Assembly (NCBI RefSeq): GCF_007676705.1
Contig: NZ_VEBF01000005.1
Location: 62,001-126,000 of the forward strand
Reading direction: 5' to 3'
Origin: Paenibacillus xylanexedens
GTDB taxonomy: Bacteria; Bacillota; Bacilli; Paenibacillales; Paenibacillaceae
DNA length: 64,000 nt
Shown: one piece after another, positions 53,601-63,506 of the stretch
How the letters are laid out: the number at the start of each line of letters is the position of its first letter
Numbering within the stretch: position 1 is the first letter of the stretch
Position numbers and translations under genes: made by a program
The notes under the pieces: generated by a model
What the model saw: the letters and a program-made list of their open reading frames with translations, nothing else
Told to the model about the DNA's origin: nothing
Databases searched by the model: none

Positions 53601-53634
53601 TAAGTGTACATTGGTTGGCCTGCATAGCTAGGAA

Positions 53635-54471
53635 TCATCCTTTGGTCGCCCCGGCAGAGATCCCCTTCACAAAGAACCTTTGCAGACCTATGAAGACAAT
53701 CAATACTGGTATGACTGACAGGGCAGTACCTGCAAATATCATGTCCCATCTGGAGGAGAATTCGCCGATATAGCGATAAATCTCTACAACCATTGTTTTG
53801 GGTTCTCCTGAAGGAAGAACGAGCATGGGCATAAGAAAATCGTTCCAGATTCCCAAGCCGTTTAGAATAATCATACTGGCTGTAACGGGTCCAAGTAGCG
53901 GGAATACAATTCTCCAAAAAATTCTGTACCGACTGCAGCCATCAATCTCAGCAGCTTCTTCAATTTCTTTGGGGATCCCTTTTACAAAACTGGTATAAAG
54001 CAAGCATCCGAATCCTATTGCTCCAGCGATATAAACGAATATAGGTCCGGCTAGGCTTCCATAAAGCCCAAGCAGCTTTAATTCTTTAAATAATGGAATC
54101 ATGTAAGCTTGAAAGGGAATCATCATTCCTGCAAGAAAATATATAAATACAAAATTAGTCCATTTGGCGTTACGTCTTTCAATCGCATACCCAGCCATGG
54201 GGATGATCAAAATTTGCATCACGATGGAAACGACGGTCAGGATCAGACTGTTGACAATGGCTCTAGGGAAATCTGTTTCTGTCAACAGATACTTGAAATT
54301 TTCCAGATAAAGCGAAGTTGGAAAAGACAGAGCATTCCGCATAATTTCGCCATTGCTTTTAAAGGCAGACATCAAGTTAAAGAAAATTGGGAAAAAGAAA
54401 AGGATGGCAACCAACAGGATAATTACGAAGAACATAACTTCCGTTAGTTTTTTACGTGTCTGCATGCTCAT
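53635..54471 (-). CDS. CUT1 ABC sugar permease, MsmG-like
   Basis: The 278-residue permease has six spans and the EAA loop EEAAEIDGCSRYRIFWRIVF. It begins one base after the stop of the preceding permease. It belongs to a second importer, distinct from the LplBC one (MalG/MsmG branch). It forms a heterodimer with the gene upstream and relies on a remote ATPase. The substrate is unknown, though the location suggests an oligosaccharide related to the locus. Confidence 0.92.
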   Translation of the reverse strand: MSMQTRKKLTEVMFFVIILLVAILFFFPIFFNLMSAFKSNGEIMRNALSFPTSLYLENFKYLLTETDFPRAIVNSLILTVVSIVMQILIIPMAGYAIERRNAKWTNFVFIYFLAGMMIPFQAYMIPLFKELKLLGLYGSLAGPIFVYIAGAIGFGCLLYTSFVKGIPKEIEEAAEIDGCSRYRIFWRIVFPLLGPVTASMIILNGLGIWNDFLMPMLVLPSGEPKTMVVEIYRYIGEFSSRWDMIFAGTALSVIPVLIVFIGLQRFFVKGISAGATKG

Positions 54472-54472
54472 A

Positions 54473-55408
54473 TCAATACTGCACCTCCCTTTTGCGCAGA
54501 ATTTTCACTTGAATCAACGTGATAATTAAAATAATTATAAATAATACAATAGCAAGCGCAGTACCGAAGCCCTGCCTCAGCTCACCAAAACCTACCTTGT
54601 AGATAATATAGGTGAGGGTTTCTGTAGCGAATCCCGGTCCCCCATCGGTCATGACCGCAATCTGATCGAATATTTTGAGTGCGCTGATCATGGATAGGAC
54701 CATACATACTGTGAGCGATCCTGCAAGCAATGGAAAAGTGATAAAGCGGAATTGTTGCCAGCCATTTGCCCCATCTATGTTTGCTGCTTCGGACAGTTCG
54801 GCTGGTATCCCTTGAAGCCCAGCCAAATAAATGATCATGTAGTATCCTGCACCTTTCCAAACGGTAGACAAAATAATAGACAACATCGCAAACTTGGGAT
54901 CTCCCAGCCAATCCACTGTCCAGCTTCCAAGTCCGATGGCGTTCATAATTTGATTCACTACACCAAAGTTGTAATTCAGGATCATGGCCCATACAAATCC
55001 CATAACAATTCCACTGAGCAAGGTTGGAAAGTAAAATATGCTACGAAACAAGTTCTTAAACCAACGTACCTTGTCAACCATGAGGGCCATGGCAATGGCC
55101 GCAATGTTCTCCAAAATTACAAGACTAACCGTCATGATTAGTGTATTTTTAAGTGCATTATGCACACGCGGGCTATTCCAAATTTCAATAAAGTTAGCAA
55201 AACCAATAAAACGTATATCCTCACTTATGCCATCCCATGAGGTGAAACTAAGATAAAAGCTTCCAAGAGTAGGTACGATAACAAACAGCGTGTATAGAAT
55301 TAGCGATGGTAATATGAATACGATTGCAAATGGATGGTGCTTTCTTTTTAGTTTTGGTACCGGTGCGGGTATCATTTGCTCTCTCTTAGAAGAAGTAGAT
55401 GCTCCCAT
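54473..55408 (-). CDS. CUT1 ABC sugar permease, MsmF-like
   Basis: The 311-residue permease has an N-terminal cytosolic arm of about 25 residues and six spans (FAIVFILPSLILYTLFVIV first), with EAA loop SEAANIDGANGWQQFRFITF. AAGGAG precedes its ATG by 9 nt. It sits between the binding lipoprotein and the second permease in one transcript. Confidence 0.92.
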   Translation of the reverse strand: MGASTSSKREQMIPAPVPKLKRKHHPFAIVFILPSLILYTLFVIVPTLGSFYLSFTSWDGISEDIRFIGFANFIEIWNSPRVHNALKNTLIMTVSLVILENIAAIAMALMVDKVRWFKNLFRSIFYFPTLLSGIVMGFVWAMILNYNFGVVNQIMNAIGLGSWTVDWLGDPKFAMLSIILSTVWKGAGYYMIIYLAGLQGIPAELSEAANIDGANGWQQFRFITFPLLAGSLTVCMVLSMISALKIFDQIAVMTDGGPGFATETLTYIIYKVGFGELRQGFGTALAIVLFIIILIITLIQVKILRKREVQY

Positions 55409-55470
55409 TACTATTCACTCCTTTCTTATACAATGGAGAACCACTCAGAAGTGGTCCTCCAGAGTTTTAC

Positions 55471-56784
55471 TTACATGGAATTCGCCTTGACCTGGCTATC
55501 GTATTCCGTATCGACCTGCTCCATATAGTTTTTCACATCTCCATCGTTTAGGACCATTTCTTGCATCTTTTTGTAAAACCAATTACGGAATTGCGGTGGT
55601 ATTAAGTTCTCTCCCCACCAATTGTTAATAGCCAAAGATTTCGTTACCTTTGAATTATTCATCAGATCTAAAGCCGACTGCATGGCTTCTCCCGTCTCAT
55701 ACGTGACTTTTTCTTTTGTGGAGGGGATACCGTTGACACTTGCAAGATATTGAGCGTATTGTTTCGGTTCGAAGAAGAAACGAATGAATTTCTTAATCGC
55801 TTCTGTCTTCTCCGGATTCTTGGCGGCTTCAGCAGACAGCGACCAGCCAGCCGGTGATGGAAGCCCAATAATATTCACATTTCCCTCACGGTCCGGAACC
55901 GCATAGAAACCGTATTCAAAGCTGGGATCAGCCTCCTCTATTTGCGAGAACATCCAGGTACCGGAGTATAGCTGCGCTGTTTTTCCAGAGATCAGGAAGG
56001 AAACCGTTTGGTTGTCTGGTGTGCTTAGCCAGCCCTTATCAACGTAGTTTCTGAATAGTTCCTTGTAATCTGTCATAGCCTGTACAACGTTGGCATCGGC
56101 GAAGTGGACTTCATTCGCTGTTTTTTTGGAATTCCAGTCAGGGTCTTTTGCGTACACGTCATCAATAAGGAATTTATTTATCCAGAATCCCATATGAAAG
56201 ATATCTTTGCCTCCAACCACTAGTGGTGTTATACCGGAGGTTTTCAATTTCTCCTGAATGGCAATGAATTCGTCATATGTTGTTGGAAGGTTCGTAATTC
56301 CAGCATCTGCATAAGCTTTTTTGCTATATATAATGCCTTGCGGTACATTCAGCGCTATAGGCGCGTTCCATATCTTACCGTCCACTTCTGGTGGTGAATC
56401 GAATAAATCCACCAGTTCAGAAGGCAACTCAACGATTTTACCTGCATCCGCAAAAATTTCCGTATCTCTCATCTCAACAAGATCGGGAAACTCACCGACT
56501 GCATCCTTTGTCTTTAACCAATCCAGATAGGAGTTACTTGTATTCTCACTCATGTCCTTGATCTCAATATCCGGGTTAGCCTCCGTGAATTTTTGAATGG
56601 AATCTGCCAACGCTTTTTTCACAGCTGGATCACCTGGAGCATAACCGATGGTGAAGCTAACTTTGTCTCGGCTGCCTGTAGAGTTGCTCTCATTCGAATC
56701 AGGACTACTGTCTGTACAAGCTCCTAGTGTCATCGTTGCGGCAAGCAATAAAGCGGTTAGTCTGAATTTTGATTTTTTCAACAT
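55471..56784 (-). CDS. Sugar-binding lipoprotein, MsmE-like
   Basis: The 437-residue lipoprotein has lipobox LGAC (Cys23) and the class of binding-protein fold used with MsmFG (DWNSKKTANEVHF; FLISGKTAQLYSGTWMFSQI; a hinge region with GWSLSAEAAKNPEK). It captures an oligosaccharide outside the cell. It opens the three-gene operon; a cre-like site lies 54 bp upstream and the terminator of the two-component genes just before that isolates the promoter. Confidence 0.9.
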   Translation of the reverse strand: MLKKSKFRLTALLLAATMTLGACTDSSPDSNESNSTGSRDKVSFTIGYAPGDPAVKKALADSIQKFTEANPDIEIKDMSENTSNSYLDWLKTKDAVGEFPDLVEMRDTEIFADAGKIVELPSELVDLFDSPPEVDGKIWNAPIALNVPQGIIYSKKAYADAGITNLPTTYDEFIAIQEKLKTSGITPLVVGGKDIFHMGFWINKFLIDDVYAKDPDWNSKKTANEVHFADANVVQAMTDYKELFRNYVDKGWLSTPDNQTVSFLISGKTAQLYSGTWMFSQIEEADPSFEYGFYAVPDREGNVNIIGLPSPAGWSLSAEAAKNPEKTEAIKKFIRFFFEPKQYAQYLASVNGIPSTKEKVTYETGEAMQSALDLMNNSKVTKSLAINNWWGENLIPPQFRNWFYKKMQEMVLNDGDVKNYMEQVDTEYDSQVKANSM

Positions 56785-56837
56785 AGCTTTTTAAGACCCC
56801 CTTGAGTATGTGTAGGTTGAAATGAGCGGCTCCTTGT

Positions 56838-56853
56838 TGGTAAGCGTTTTCGT
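56838..56853. promoter_or_regulatory. cre-like site upstream of the MsmE-like gene
   Basis: TGGTAAGCGTTTTCGT has the invariant AAGCG core and matches the cre consensus with two mismatches. It lies 54-69 bp before the ATG, a repression position. Confidence 0.5.
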
Positions 56854-56925
56854 TATAAGAATAGCATCAGTGCGTTGTTGCTTGTATGAACTTTTTTAAG
56901 CCTTATGTGCAGGGAATTTAAGATT

Positions 56926-56951
56926 AAAAAAAGCGGATGAGTTCATCCGCT
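56926..56951 (-). terminator. Terminator of the second YesM/YesN operon
   Basis: AGCGGATGA (56932-56940) pairs with TCATCCGCT (56943-56951); on the minus strand six T follow, 13 bp past the kinase stop. Confidence 0.85.
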
Positions 56952-56963
56952 CTTAAGGAATTG

Positions 56964-58706
56964 TTATTCAGGAACAGGGAAGCAGAGCCGGACTGATGTC
57001 CCTACATGTTCCTGGCTTCTCACAGACAGGCCGTAATCTTTCCCATACATAGACCTGATTCTCTCGTGTACATTTCTCAATCCTACAGATTTGGTCGGGG
57101 GAGCAGAAGAATTCAAGTTACTGTGTAAGTGTTTTAGCGTGTCGTTATCCATTCCCACACCATTATCATATATGGTGATTTCCAGATCCTTCTCCCGTCT
57201 TTCTACGGATATTTTAACCGTCCCCTTTTTTTTCTGGCGGAGTCCGTGCTGAATTGCGTTTTCGACGATTGGCTGTAAACTTAACTTTAAAATCGGCCAT
57301 TCCACCTGAACGTCAGCTGCAATATCGCACTCAAGGACATATCTGTTTTCATAGCGAACAGAAATAATGTAAAAATAATCATGTAAATGTTCAAGTTCCC
57401 GGGACAAGTCTACACGATCTTCACCGTAATCAATGACATATTTCAACTGATTGGACAAGGCATGAATCATGTCGGCGACTTCCTCCGCTTCCTTATCCAC
57501 TGCATTCATGCGAATGACTTCCAAAGTGTTGTAAAGATAGTGAGGTCTAATCTGGCTTTTGAGCGCATTCAGTTCGGTTTGCTTTTGTTTGATTTGGGCT
57601 ACATAAGCTTCATCGATATGCACGCGCAAACGCTCTACCATCCGGTTGAATCCCAGGGTCAATCTTCCTATTTCATCGTTACTGTTGACGGGAAGTCGGG
57701 TATCCAGGTTTCCAGACTCTACGACCGCCATTTGCTGAATCAGTTTACGAATCGGAGCAGCCAGTCGGCGAGAGAACCAGGTTGCCATGACAATTGATAC
57801 AATTGAACAAATGAGTATTGCCAGATATACGGTAGCACGGGCCGAGAAAAGCTGTTCGAACAGCCCAGCTCTATGTATAATGGCTACCAGCTGACTGTTC
57901 ACAAAAGGGATATCTTCACGAAGCACAAGCATTTCTTTATCTTTACTCTTCGATAAAAATTCATCCATCGTTCGCTTAGATTGATTGCTGAAATACATCT
58001 GATCTTGGTCATTGACCAATATCAATTCATCTTGCGCTCCGAGGGAAAGTTCATTTAAAAACTGCTTGAACATGGTTGTATCAATGTCCAGAAACAATGT
58101 GCCTACCACTTTATGCTCCCGGCCAAGGCGTCCGGAGGTATCAATCAGATTACGTGCAAGAGTAAACACTTCGCGCTTGGAACCGATAAAATAATCATCA
58201 TGATGCGTCGGGAATATCATCGCCTTTGAAGGCTGACTGCGCATTTTTTCTTTCCATTTCCTGATCGGAAGCAGTTCATTCGTGAGGCCCCTGTTCTCTC
58301 TTTCCTGGGAATAGATTTGGCCGTCTGACGCGCGCACAAAATAAGCACCCGTTATATATTTGTCGCTAAACACCAGTGTCTTTAAAAAGGAATCAATAGG
58401 AATTGAATTGATTTGCTCCAACTCATTTACATTGAATGTCTGATTCTGGTTGATATGTTCAGATAACCCCTCATAACGTACGTTATACATAAGTTTGGAA
58501 ATATCGTTGTATTGCTGAAAAGCTGAGTTCAGATTGTAACTCATATACATAATCATCTGTTGCTGATTACTAGTTGTATATCGTTCCACATAGCTCGAAA
58601 ATATTTGTACAGAAAAATAGCTGAGTGCAAAAAGTGGAATCAGACCGACCAAAATAAAGGAAGCTGAGAATCTAACAAATACGCTTTTGGAGAATGAGCG
58701 CATCAA
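56964..58706 (-). CDS. YesM-type sensor histidine kinase (second)
   Basis: The 580-residue kinase has two transmembrane helices (about 10-32 and 282-302), a long extracellular sensor between them, a HAMP domain (LAAPIRKLIQQMAVVESGNL), the phosphoacceptor His in QIRPHYLYNTLEVIRM and the ATPase motif LQPIVENAIQHG with DNGVG. It starts 20 bp after the response-regulator gene, so regulator and kinase are one transcript. It probably senses the oligosaccharide bound by the neighbouring transporter. Confidence 0.92.
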   Translation of the reverse strand: MMRSFSKSVFVRFSASFILVGLIPLFALSYFSVQIFSSYVERYTTSNQQQMIMYMSYNLNSAFQQYNDISKLMYNVRYEGLSEHINQNQTFNVNELEQINSIPIDSFLKTLVFSDKYITGAYFVRASDGQIYSQERENRGLTNELLPIRKWKEKMRSQPSKAMIFPTHHDDYFIGSKREVFTLARNLIDTSGRLGREHKVVGTLFLDIDTTMFKQFLNELSLGAQDELILVNDQDQMYFSNQSKRTMDEFLSKSKDKEMLVLREDIPFVNSQLVAIIHRAGLFEQLFSARATVYLAILICSIVSIVMATWFSRRLAAPIRKLIQQMAVVESGNLDTRLPVNSNDEIGRLTLGFNRMVERLRVHIDEAYVAQIKQKQTELNALKSQIRPHYLYNTLEVIRMNAVDKEAEEVADMIHALSNQLKYVIDYGEDRVDLSRELEHLHDYFYIISVRYENRYVLECDIAADVQVEWPILKLSLQPIVENAIQHGLRQKKKGTVKISVERREKDLEITIYDNGVGMDNDTLKHLHSNLNSSAPPTKSVGLRNVHERIRSMYGKDYGLSVRSQEHVGTSVRLCFPVPE

Positions 58707-58726
58707 ATAAACACCTTCCTTATTTG

Positions 58727-60337
58727 TTATGGTTTATGCCGACGGAAGGACTGTCGATACTCTTGCGGAACCTTGCCATATTTTTTCTTAAACATATCAC
58801 TGAAGTGCCTCACATTGTTGTAGCCTACACGGTCAGCAATCTCATAAACCAAGAGATCCGTTTCAATAAGAAGCTTTAACGCGTGATTCATCCTAACCTC
58901 TGTGACATAGTTTTTAAAGTTTTGACCAGTATGCTTTTTAAAAAAACTGCTAAAATAATACGAGTTCATATAGACTTGGGCAGCCATAGATTCCAGTGTG
59001 ATATTACTGGCATAGTTCTCTTCAATATAAGATTTGACTTTAGTAAGCAGGGTACTTTCTTTTCCTGACATCTTACTCGCAAGATGTTGGAGCATTTCAT
59101 ATAAAACCACATCAACTTCGTTAGCTACATCTGCATAGGAAGGACAATCCGTCAGTTTTTCGAGTAGTACACCTTGATGGATATTTAGGTTCTCTATCTT
59201 TCCGCCGAACTTTTCCAAGTTCTGATTTAAAGATAATATAGCTTTGTATACCCCAGTAATTGTCTGAGTTTTGTTTTCTCCCGCTTGCATCCTAATTCGT
59301 TCAAGCAACTCTCGAGTCAGCAGATGAATCTGGTCCTTTTCTTGGTTAACCAATGCTTCTATTAAATGTGATTGAAGGTCCGCCATAGATCTAGGCACCA
59401 AAGTGGTCCCAGAGAGTTGTTCCCCAGATCGTATCACCTGATTGGTTCCTGAGAAATATTTTAGATTAAGCGCTTTCAATGCAGTTCGATAGGATTCTTC
59501 TGCTTCTTCAACACCTGTCATACTCTGCCCAACACCACACGATACACTTAACTTCAAATAGCTGTGAATTTTGTGACGGAGGTCGTGCGCCAGATGAAAT
59601 GCATAGTCTCTCTCTTCATGCTGGACTAGAAGTGTATATAATCCTTCTTTTTGAATCAGCAATCCCTTGGCTGTGTTCTGTCCCTGATCCAATGTCTCTC
59701 TAATAATGTTGGATAATGCAAAGTTCACCAAATTACGTTCGCGTTCTTCCCACTTAGAACTTTCAGCATGTTCATCCATTTCCAATACACAGACAGTAAT
59801 AAAGCGGCTTATGGCAATGGCTCCCAATTGTGACAGCTCGTTAATGGTCTTCAAATCGCCGTCAAGTAAACCATCAAGAAGCTGTTCTATTGTTCTCGAT
59901 CTATTTTTCTTTTCATAGTAATTTAGCATCATTTTATTTTGCTCACCATTGGTTTCTTCCCGGATAATTGAAGCTGCTTTTTCGACAACCCTTTCGAGTT
60001 GATTTTTATTTATAGGTTTTACCAGATAATCCAGTGCGCCTAACTGTATAGCTTGACGAGCATATCCAAATTCTTGAAAGGCACTGATAAATATAACTTT
60101 TCCCTGAAACCCCTGTTCATTCAGCTCGGTTATTACATCTATACCGCTTCCCCCTGGCATGCTAATATCACTGATTATAAGCTGTGGTTCATGCCTGTGT
60201 ATCAGATCTCGAAGTTCATTCCCGTCATTGGCTTCACCCACAATCATGAACCCGAGCTGTTCCCATGATATTAATTTTTTTAGGCCCCGTAATATGACGG
60301 GTTCATCGTCTGCTAGCAGTAGTTTTAGTTTATTCAT
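58727..60337 (-). CDS. YesN-type AraC response regulator (second)
   Basis: The 536-residue protein has a receiver (LLADDEPVILRG, Asp in IISDISMP, Lys in YLVKPINK), a long linker and a C-terminal AraC domain (ITLESMAAQVYMNSYYFSSF; YGKVPQEYRQSFRRH). The ATG at 60337 follows GGAAGGGG by 7 nt; upstream reading of 23 codons is dropped. With its kinase it should activate the MsmEFG-like operon. Confidence 0.92.
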   Translation of the reverse strand: MNKLKLLLADDEPVILRGLKKLISWEQLGFMIVGEANDGNELRDLIHRHEPQLIISDISMPGGSGIDVITELNEQGFQGKVIFISAFQEFGYARQAIQLGALDYLVKPINKNQLERVVEKAASIIREETNGEQNKMMLNYYEKKNRSRTIEQLLDGLLDGDLKTINELSQLGAIAISRFITVCVLEMDEHAESSKWEERERNLVNFALSNIIRETLDQGQNTAKGLLIQKEGLYTLLVQHEERDYAFHLAHDLRHKIHSYLKLSVSCGVGQSMTGVEEAEESYRTALKALNLKYFSGTNQVIRSGEQLSGTTLVPRSMADLQSHLIEALVNQEKDQIHLLTRELLERIRMQAGENKTQTITGVYKAILSLNQNLEKFGGKIENLNIHQGVLLEKLTDCPSYADVANEVDVVLYEMLQHLASKMSGKESTLLTKVKSYIEENYASNITLESMAAQVYMNSYYFSSFFKKHTGQNFKNYVTEVRMNHALKLLIETDLLVYEIADRVGYNNVRHFSDMFKKKYGKVPQEYRQSFRRHKP

Positions 60338-60587
60338 AGAAAAACCCCTTCCTAGTTTCCCTGAGGGTATAGGCAACCGTTTATCTATAAAGAGTATACT
60401 GATCAATACACGATGGGCAAGACCTATGGCTGACTTTGCTACATGTGTCTTTCATATGTTATCTTTTTTTTGAAGAAGTGTATGTTGAAGTTACCAATGT
60501 TCTTAAAATTCCTGCACATTATTCTAAAAATCACAACATACTCTCAGGTACTAATCTCCATATAATGATTTTTCCAACTGCATCGTG

Positions 60588-60613
60588 AAAAAAGCCGCTA
60601 AACTTAGCGACTT
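60588..60613 (-). terminator. Repeated-type terminator of the sucrose operon
   Basis: AAGCCGCTAAACTTAGCGACTT with a left A run forms the common leftward hairpin and T tract, 20 bp past the GH32 stop. Confidence 0.85.
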
Positions 60614-60632
60614 TTATGGGTCTATGATCTTG

Positions 60633-62195
60633 TCATCGAGGGTAGTTAGCTTCCTTTGCATTGCATTGATCAACTTGCCAAATATCTTTTAACTCCCAGC
60701 ATGTGAGCCCATTAACATAGACATCTCCGCCTTCCGTTATGACTTCTATGCCTAACAGTTTCTCACTTGTATAGATGCGACTTGTCATCGTAGCTTGTCC
60801 TTCATTCGCAAATATTTCAATGGATGAGCGATCCAGATATATTTGCAATGTCAGCTGCCCCTCGGTTTTGAAGGCTGTTTGCCGCACTCCATCCGTCTTT
60901 TTACCTGATTTGGAACAATTAAGTTTGAGTTTCTGATCCGGGATAGAATAAGTGATAACCGTTTCTTCCTGTCCTGTTCCACGAAATTTCAAACCTACCA
61001 GGTCTGCAGTTGACTTTGTGAGATCGAACACAACTTTCACTTCAAGCAGATCTGCCTCAACGTTCTCGAAGTAACTTTCACGAATAGTACCATTTTGGTA
61101 CAAAACATGTTTACTCTGACGAAGTAACTTCATTTCTTCCACAGGATTCATAAGCACTTTATTATTTTCGTCCAACGTAATTACACGCGGGATCGTCATT
61201 GCTCCGCACCATCCGTCCCCTTTCGTAGGCATATCCGATTCCCACATATCCATCCAACCAATTGCAATACGCCGACCTTGATCATCTAAAAACGTTTGAA
61301 CTGCATAAAAGTCGTGACCATTGTCCAACTCAAGAAACTCTCCATGTTTATATTCATTACGTTCATAATTATATTCGCCAACATAGTACCCCGTCTGGAA
61401 TAAGTTATTGTACTTATCCCCTTGCGCGTTAATACCTTGAGGGGAGAACATGAATATATGCTTACCGTTCAGTTCAAAGAAATCAGGACACTCCCACATG
61501 AAGCCCATATTCTTATCTCCCTGAAGAAGCACACCCTGATAGGTCCAAGTTTTGAGATCAGGAGATGAATATAGAATTACCCGCGGTAGATCTTCTTTCG
61601 TGCTGTTGCCCAGAATCATGTACCATGTATCCTCATTCTTCCACACTTTTGGATCACGGAAATGCTGAGAGCTATCTGTCGGAGGCTCAGCGATTACGGG
61701 ATTCTCTTTTAATTTCGTGAAATGAATACCATCAGTACTTACGGCCACATTTTGGTTTTGGCTGAAGATATTATTTGGTTGGTCAATATATTGATGACCT
61801 GTATAGATCAGTGTCAGTTCACCGTTATTATCTACTGCACTTCCTGAGAAACAGCCATCAAGGTCACACGCATCTCCAGGTGCTAAAGCAATTGGACAAT
61901 GCTCCCAATGTACGAGATCTCTACTCTTCACGTGTCCCCAATGCATTGGGCCCCAGTTCTCATCATATGGATGATGTTGATAGAATACGTGGTATTCTCC
62001 GTTAAATTGAATTAATCCGTTTGGATCATTAATCCAATTTGCTGGTGCCATAATATGATACCCTAAGCGATACCGTTTGTTCATTTTTGCTGGTGCCATA
62101 ATATGATACCCTAAGCGATACCGTTTGTTCATTTTTGCTGCTGACTGTTTTAAAGCTGCCTCAGCTTGTTTCGTATTATTGCTATATATCTTCAT
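60633..62195 (-). CDS. GH32 sucrose-6-phosphate hydrolase/invertase
   Basis: The 520-residue cytosolic enzyme hydrolyses sucrose or its phosphate, or other beta-fructosides. The GH32 catalytic set is complete: WINDPNG (nucleophile Asp57), FRDP and WECPDF (acid/base Glu). A five-bladed propeller is followed by a C-terminal beta-sandwich (from about 350). Residues 21-36 and 37-52 are an exact duplicate (KMNKRYRLGYHIMAPA), directly before NWINDPNG, caused by a 48-bp tandem repeat. One copy is the normal first strand, so the extra 16 residues may disturb the active site or be tolerated. AGGAGG precedes the ATG. It follows the permease by 11 bp; lacking a PTS gene, free sucrose is the likely substrate. 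Confidence 0.92.
   Translation of the reverse strand: MKIYSNNTKQAEAALKQSAAKMNKRYRLGYHIMAPAKMNKRYRLGYHIMAPANWINDPNGLIQFNGEYHVFYQHHPYDENWGPMHWGHVKSRDLVHWEHCPIALAPGDACDLDGCFSGSAVDNNGELTLIYTGHQYIDQPNNIFSQNQNVAVSTDGIHFTKLKENPVIAEPPTDSSQHFRDPKVWKNEDTWYMILGNSTKEDLPRVILYSSPDLKTWTYQGVLLQGDKNMGFMWECPDFFELNGKHIFMFSPQGINAQGDKYNNLFQTGYYVGEYNYERNEYKHGEFLELDNGHDFYAVQTFLDDQGRRIAIGWMDMWESDMPTKGDGWCGAMTIPRVITLDENNKVLMNPVEEMKLLRQSKHVLYQNGTIRESYFENVEADLLEVKVVFDLTKSTADLVGLKFRGTGQEETVITYSIPDQKLKLNCSKSGKKTDGVRQTAFKTEGQLTLQIYLDRSSIEIFANEGQATMTSRIYTSEKLLGIEVITEGGDVYVNGLTCWELKDIWQVDQCNAKEANYPR
62041..62136. repeat. Exact 48-bp tandem duplication inside the GH32 gene
   Basis: 62041-62088 and 62089-62136 are identical 48-bp units in direct tandem, starting GCTGGTGCCATAATATGA. 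The unit is a multiple of three, so the reading frame is kept. Identity indicates a very recent event or an assembly artefact. Confidence 0.95.
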
Positions 62196-62206
62196 TTCTT
62201 TTCCTC

Positions 62207-63442
62207 CTATGCTGTTTTAATGTGTGTGTTAGGTTTGGGATTCAGCTTTTTCGGTTCTCTCTTCAAGGTGAAGATCGAAATTGTTGTGAAGGCAAATACG
62301 AAGATACCCATAATCACGTACGTATTTGCAAAGCCTCTAATGTCATAAAACACTCCAGCGATTGGTGACAAGATTGAAGCTCCTACCTGACTCGTAAACT
62401 GATAGCCCACCAGATACAAAATTGAAGACAAACGCGTATCGAAATTAGCAGCCAAGTACTTAAATACGGAGATCAGCATAATTGGCAGTTCCAATGCATG
62501 AATCAACTTCATAGCTGAGATACCGTAGGGTCCAATTATTAATCCAGAACCCATGATTCTGAAAGCCATCAAGTACCCTGCGAAAATGAGACCTTTTTTT
62601 GCACCAATTTTATTCACAACGAAGGGAGCTAAAAACATCATCCCTGCTTCCAGAAAAACTTGGAAGGAATTTAAGTAGCCGTAAACTTGATTGCCTAACG
62701 CAACCGTTGAAAATGTCGATGAGAAGTAAATCGGGAACTGTTGGTCATACACATTATAGATACACGTGACACCAAAGACGTATAAAATAAAGAACCATAA
62801 ATGCTTATTTGCAAACATACTGCCGACTTGTTTAAAGCTAACGGATTCTGCCCGCTCCTTCTCTGAATCAGTCATTTCAACTTTAATTGTCATCATAATG
62901 ACAAACAGAACGACGGCTGAAACTGATGCAATCCAGAAGTTAATATTGGGGTTGATATTAAAAAATTGACCTGCAAAGAATGTTGCTGCGGCCCAACCCA
63001 GAGAGCCCCACATACGAGATTTTCCATATTCAAAGTCATATTTGCGGCTTACTTTCTCGACATAAGATTCGATGGCACCGATCCCCGCCAAGAAAGAAAT
63101 ACCCAAGTATAATCCACCTACAATGGCTCCAAGAAATACATTGTATTGAAGTAACGGACCATAGATAAAGATATAGAAGGGTCCAACAAATAGCAGTAAA
63201 ACACTAATCAAAAATAGAATATGTTTCTTTAGTCCGATTTTATCTGAGATATAGCCATAAAGCGGTTGCATACATAAAGCGAAGATAGCGTTTACAGTAA
63301 AGATAACACCTGTTTCAGCACCATTCAGACTGATTTCTTGCCCCAGCCAAATAGAGAATAATGAATAACTTGCTGACCATGTAAAGAAGAAAAAGAAGAA
63401 ATAGGCACTTAATTTCCAGTACATGCTCTTTGAATATCTCAT
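62207..63442 (-). CDS. Sucrose/oligosaccharide permease (LacY/CscB family)
   Basis: The 411-residue major facilitator has 12 spans of the LacY/CscB oligosaccharide:H+ symporter branch: FFFFFFTWSASYSLFSIWLG at the N-terminus, the loop GYISDKIGLKKHI (motif A) and EYGKSRMWGSLGWAAATFFA in helix five. It imports sucrose or a related fructoside, which the adjacent GH32 then cleaves. AGAGGAG precedes the ATG. Its promoter is overlapped by a LacI-type operator. Confidence 0.9.
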   Translation of the reverse strand: MRYSKSMYWKLSAYFFFFFFTWSASYSLFSIWLGQEISLNGAETGVIFTVNAIFALCMQPLYGYISDKIGLKKHILFLISVLLLFVGPFYIFIYGPLLQYNVFLGAIVGGLYLGISFLAGIGAIESYVEKVSRKYDFEYGKSRMWGSLGWAAATFFAGQFFNINPNINFWIASVSAVVLFVIMMTIKVEMTDSEKERAESVSFKQVGSMFANKHLWFFILYVFGVTCIYNVYDQQFPIYFSSTFSTVALGNQVYGYLNSFQVFLEAGMMFLAPFVVNKIGAKKGLIFAGYLMAFRIMGSGLIIGPYGISAMKLIHALELPIMLISVFKYLAANFDTRLSSILYLVGYQFTSQVGASILSPIAGVFYDIRGFANTYVIMGIFVFAFTTISIFTLKREPKKLNPKPNTHIKTA

Positions 63443-63506
63443 ATCGAACGCTCCTCTAAGTTAAACATTTAATGTGAATGAAAGCACTTCCGTACTTGCA
63501 AAATTG

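Noticed and set aside
62041-62136. CRISPR-like repeat
   Set aside because: Two adjacent identical coding units without spacers; it is a tandem duplication inside a gene. No CRISPR array was seen anywhere.
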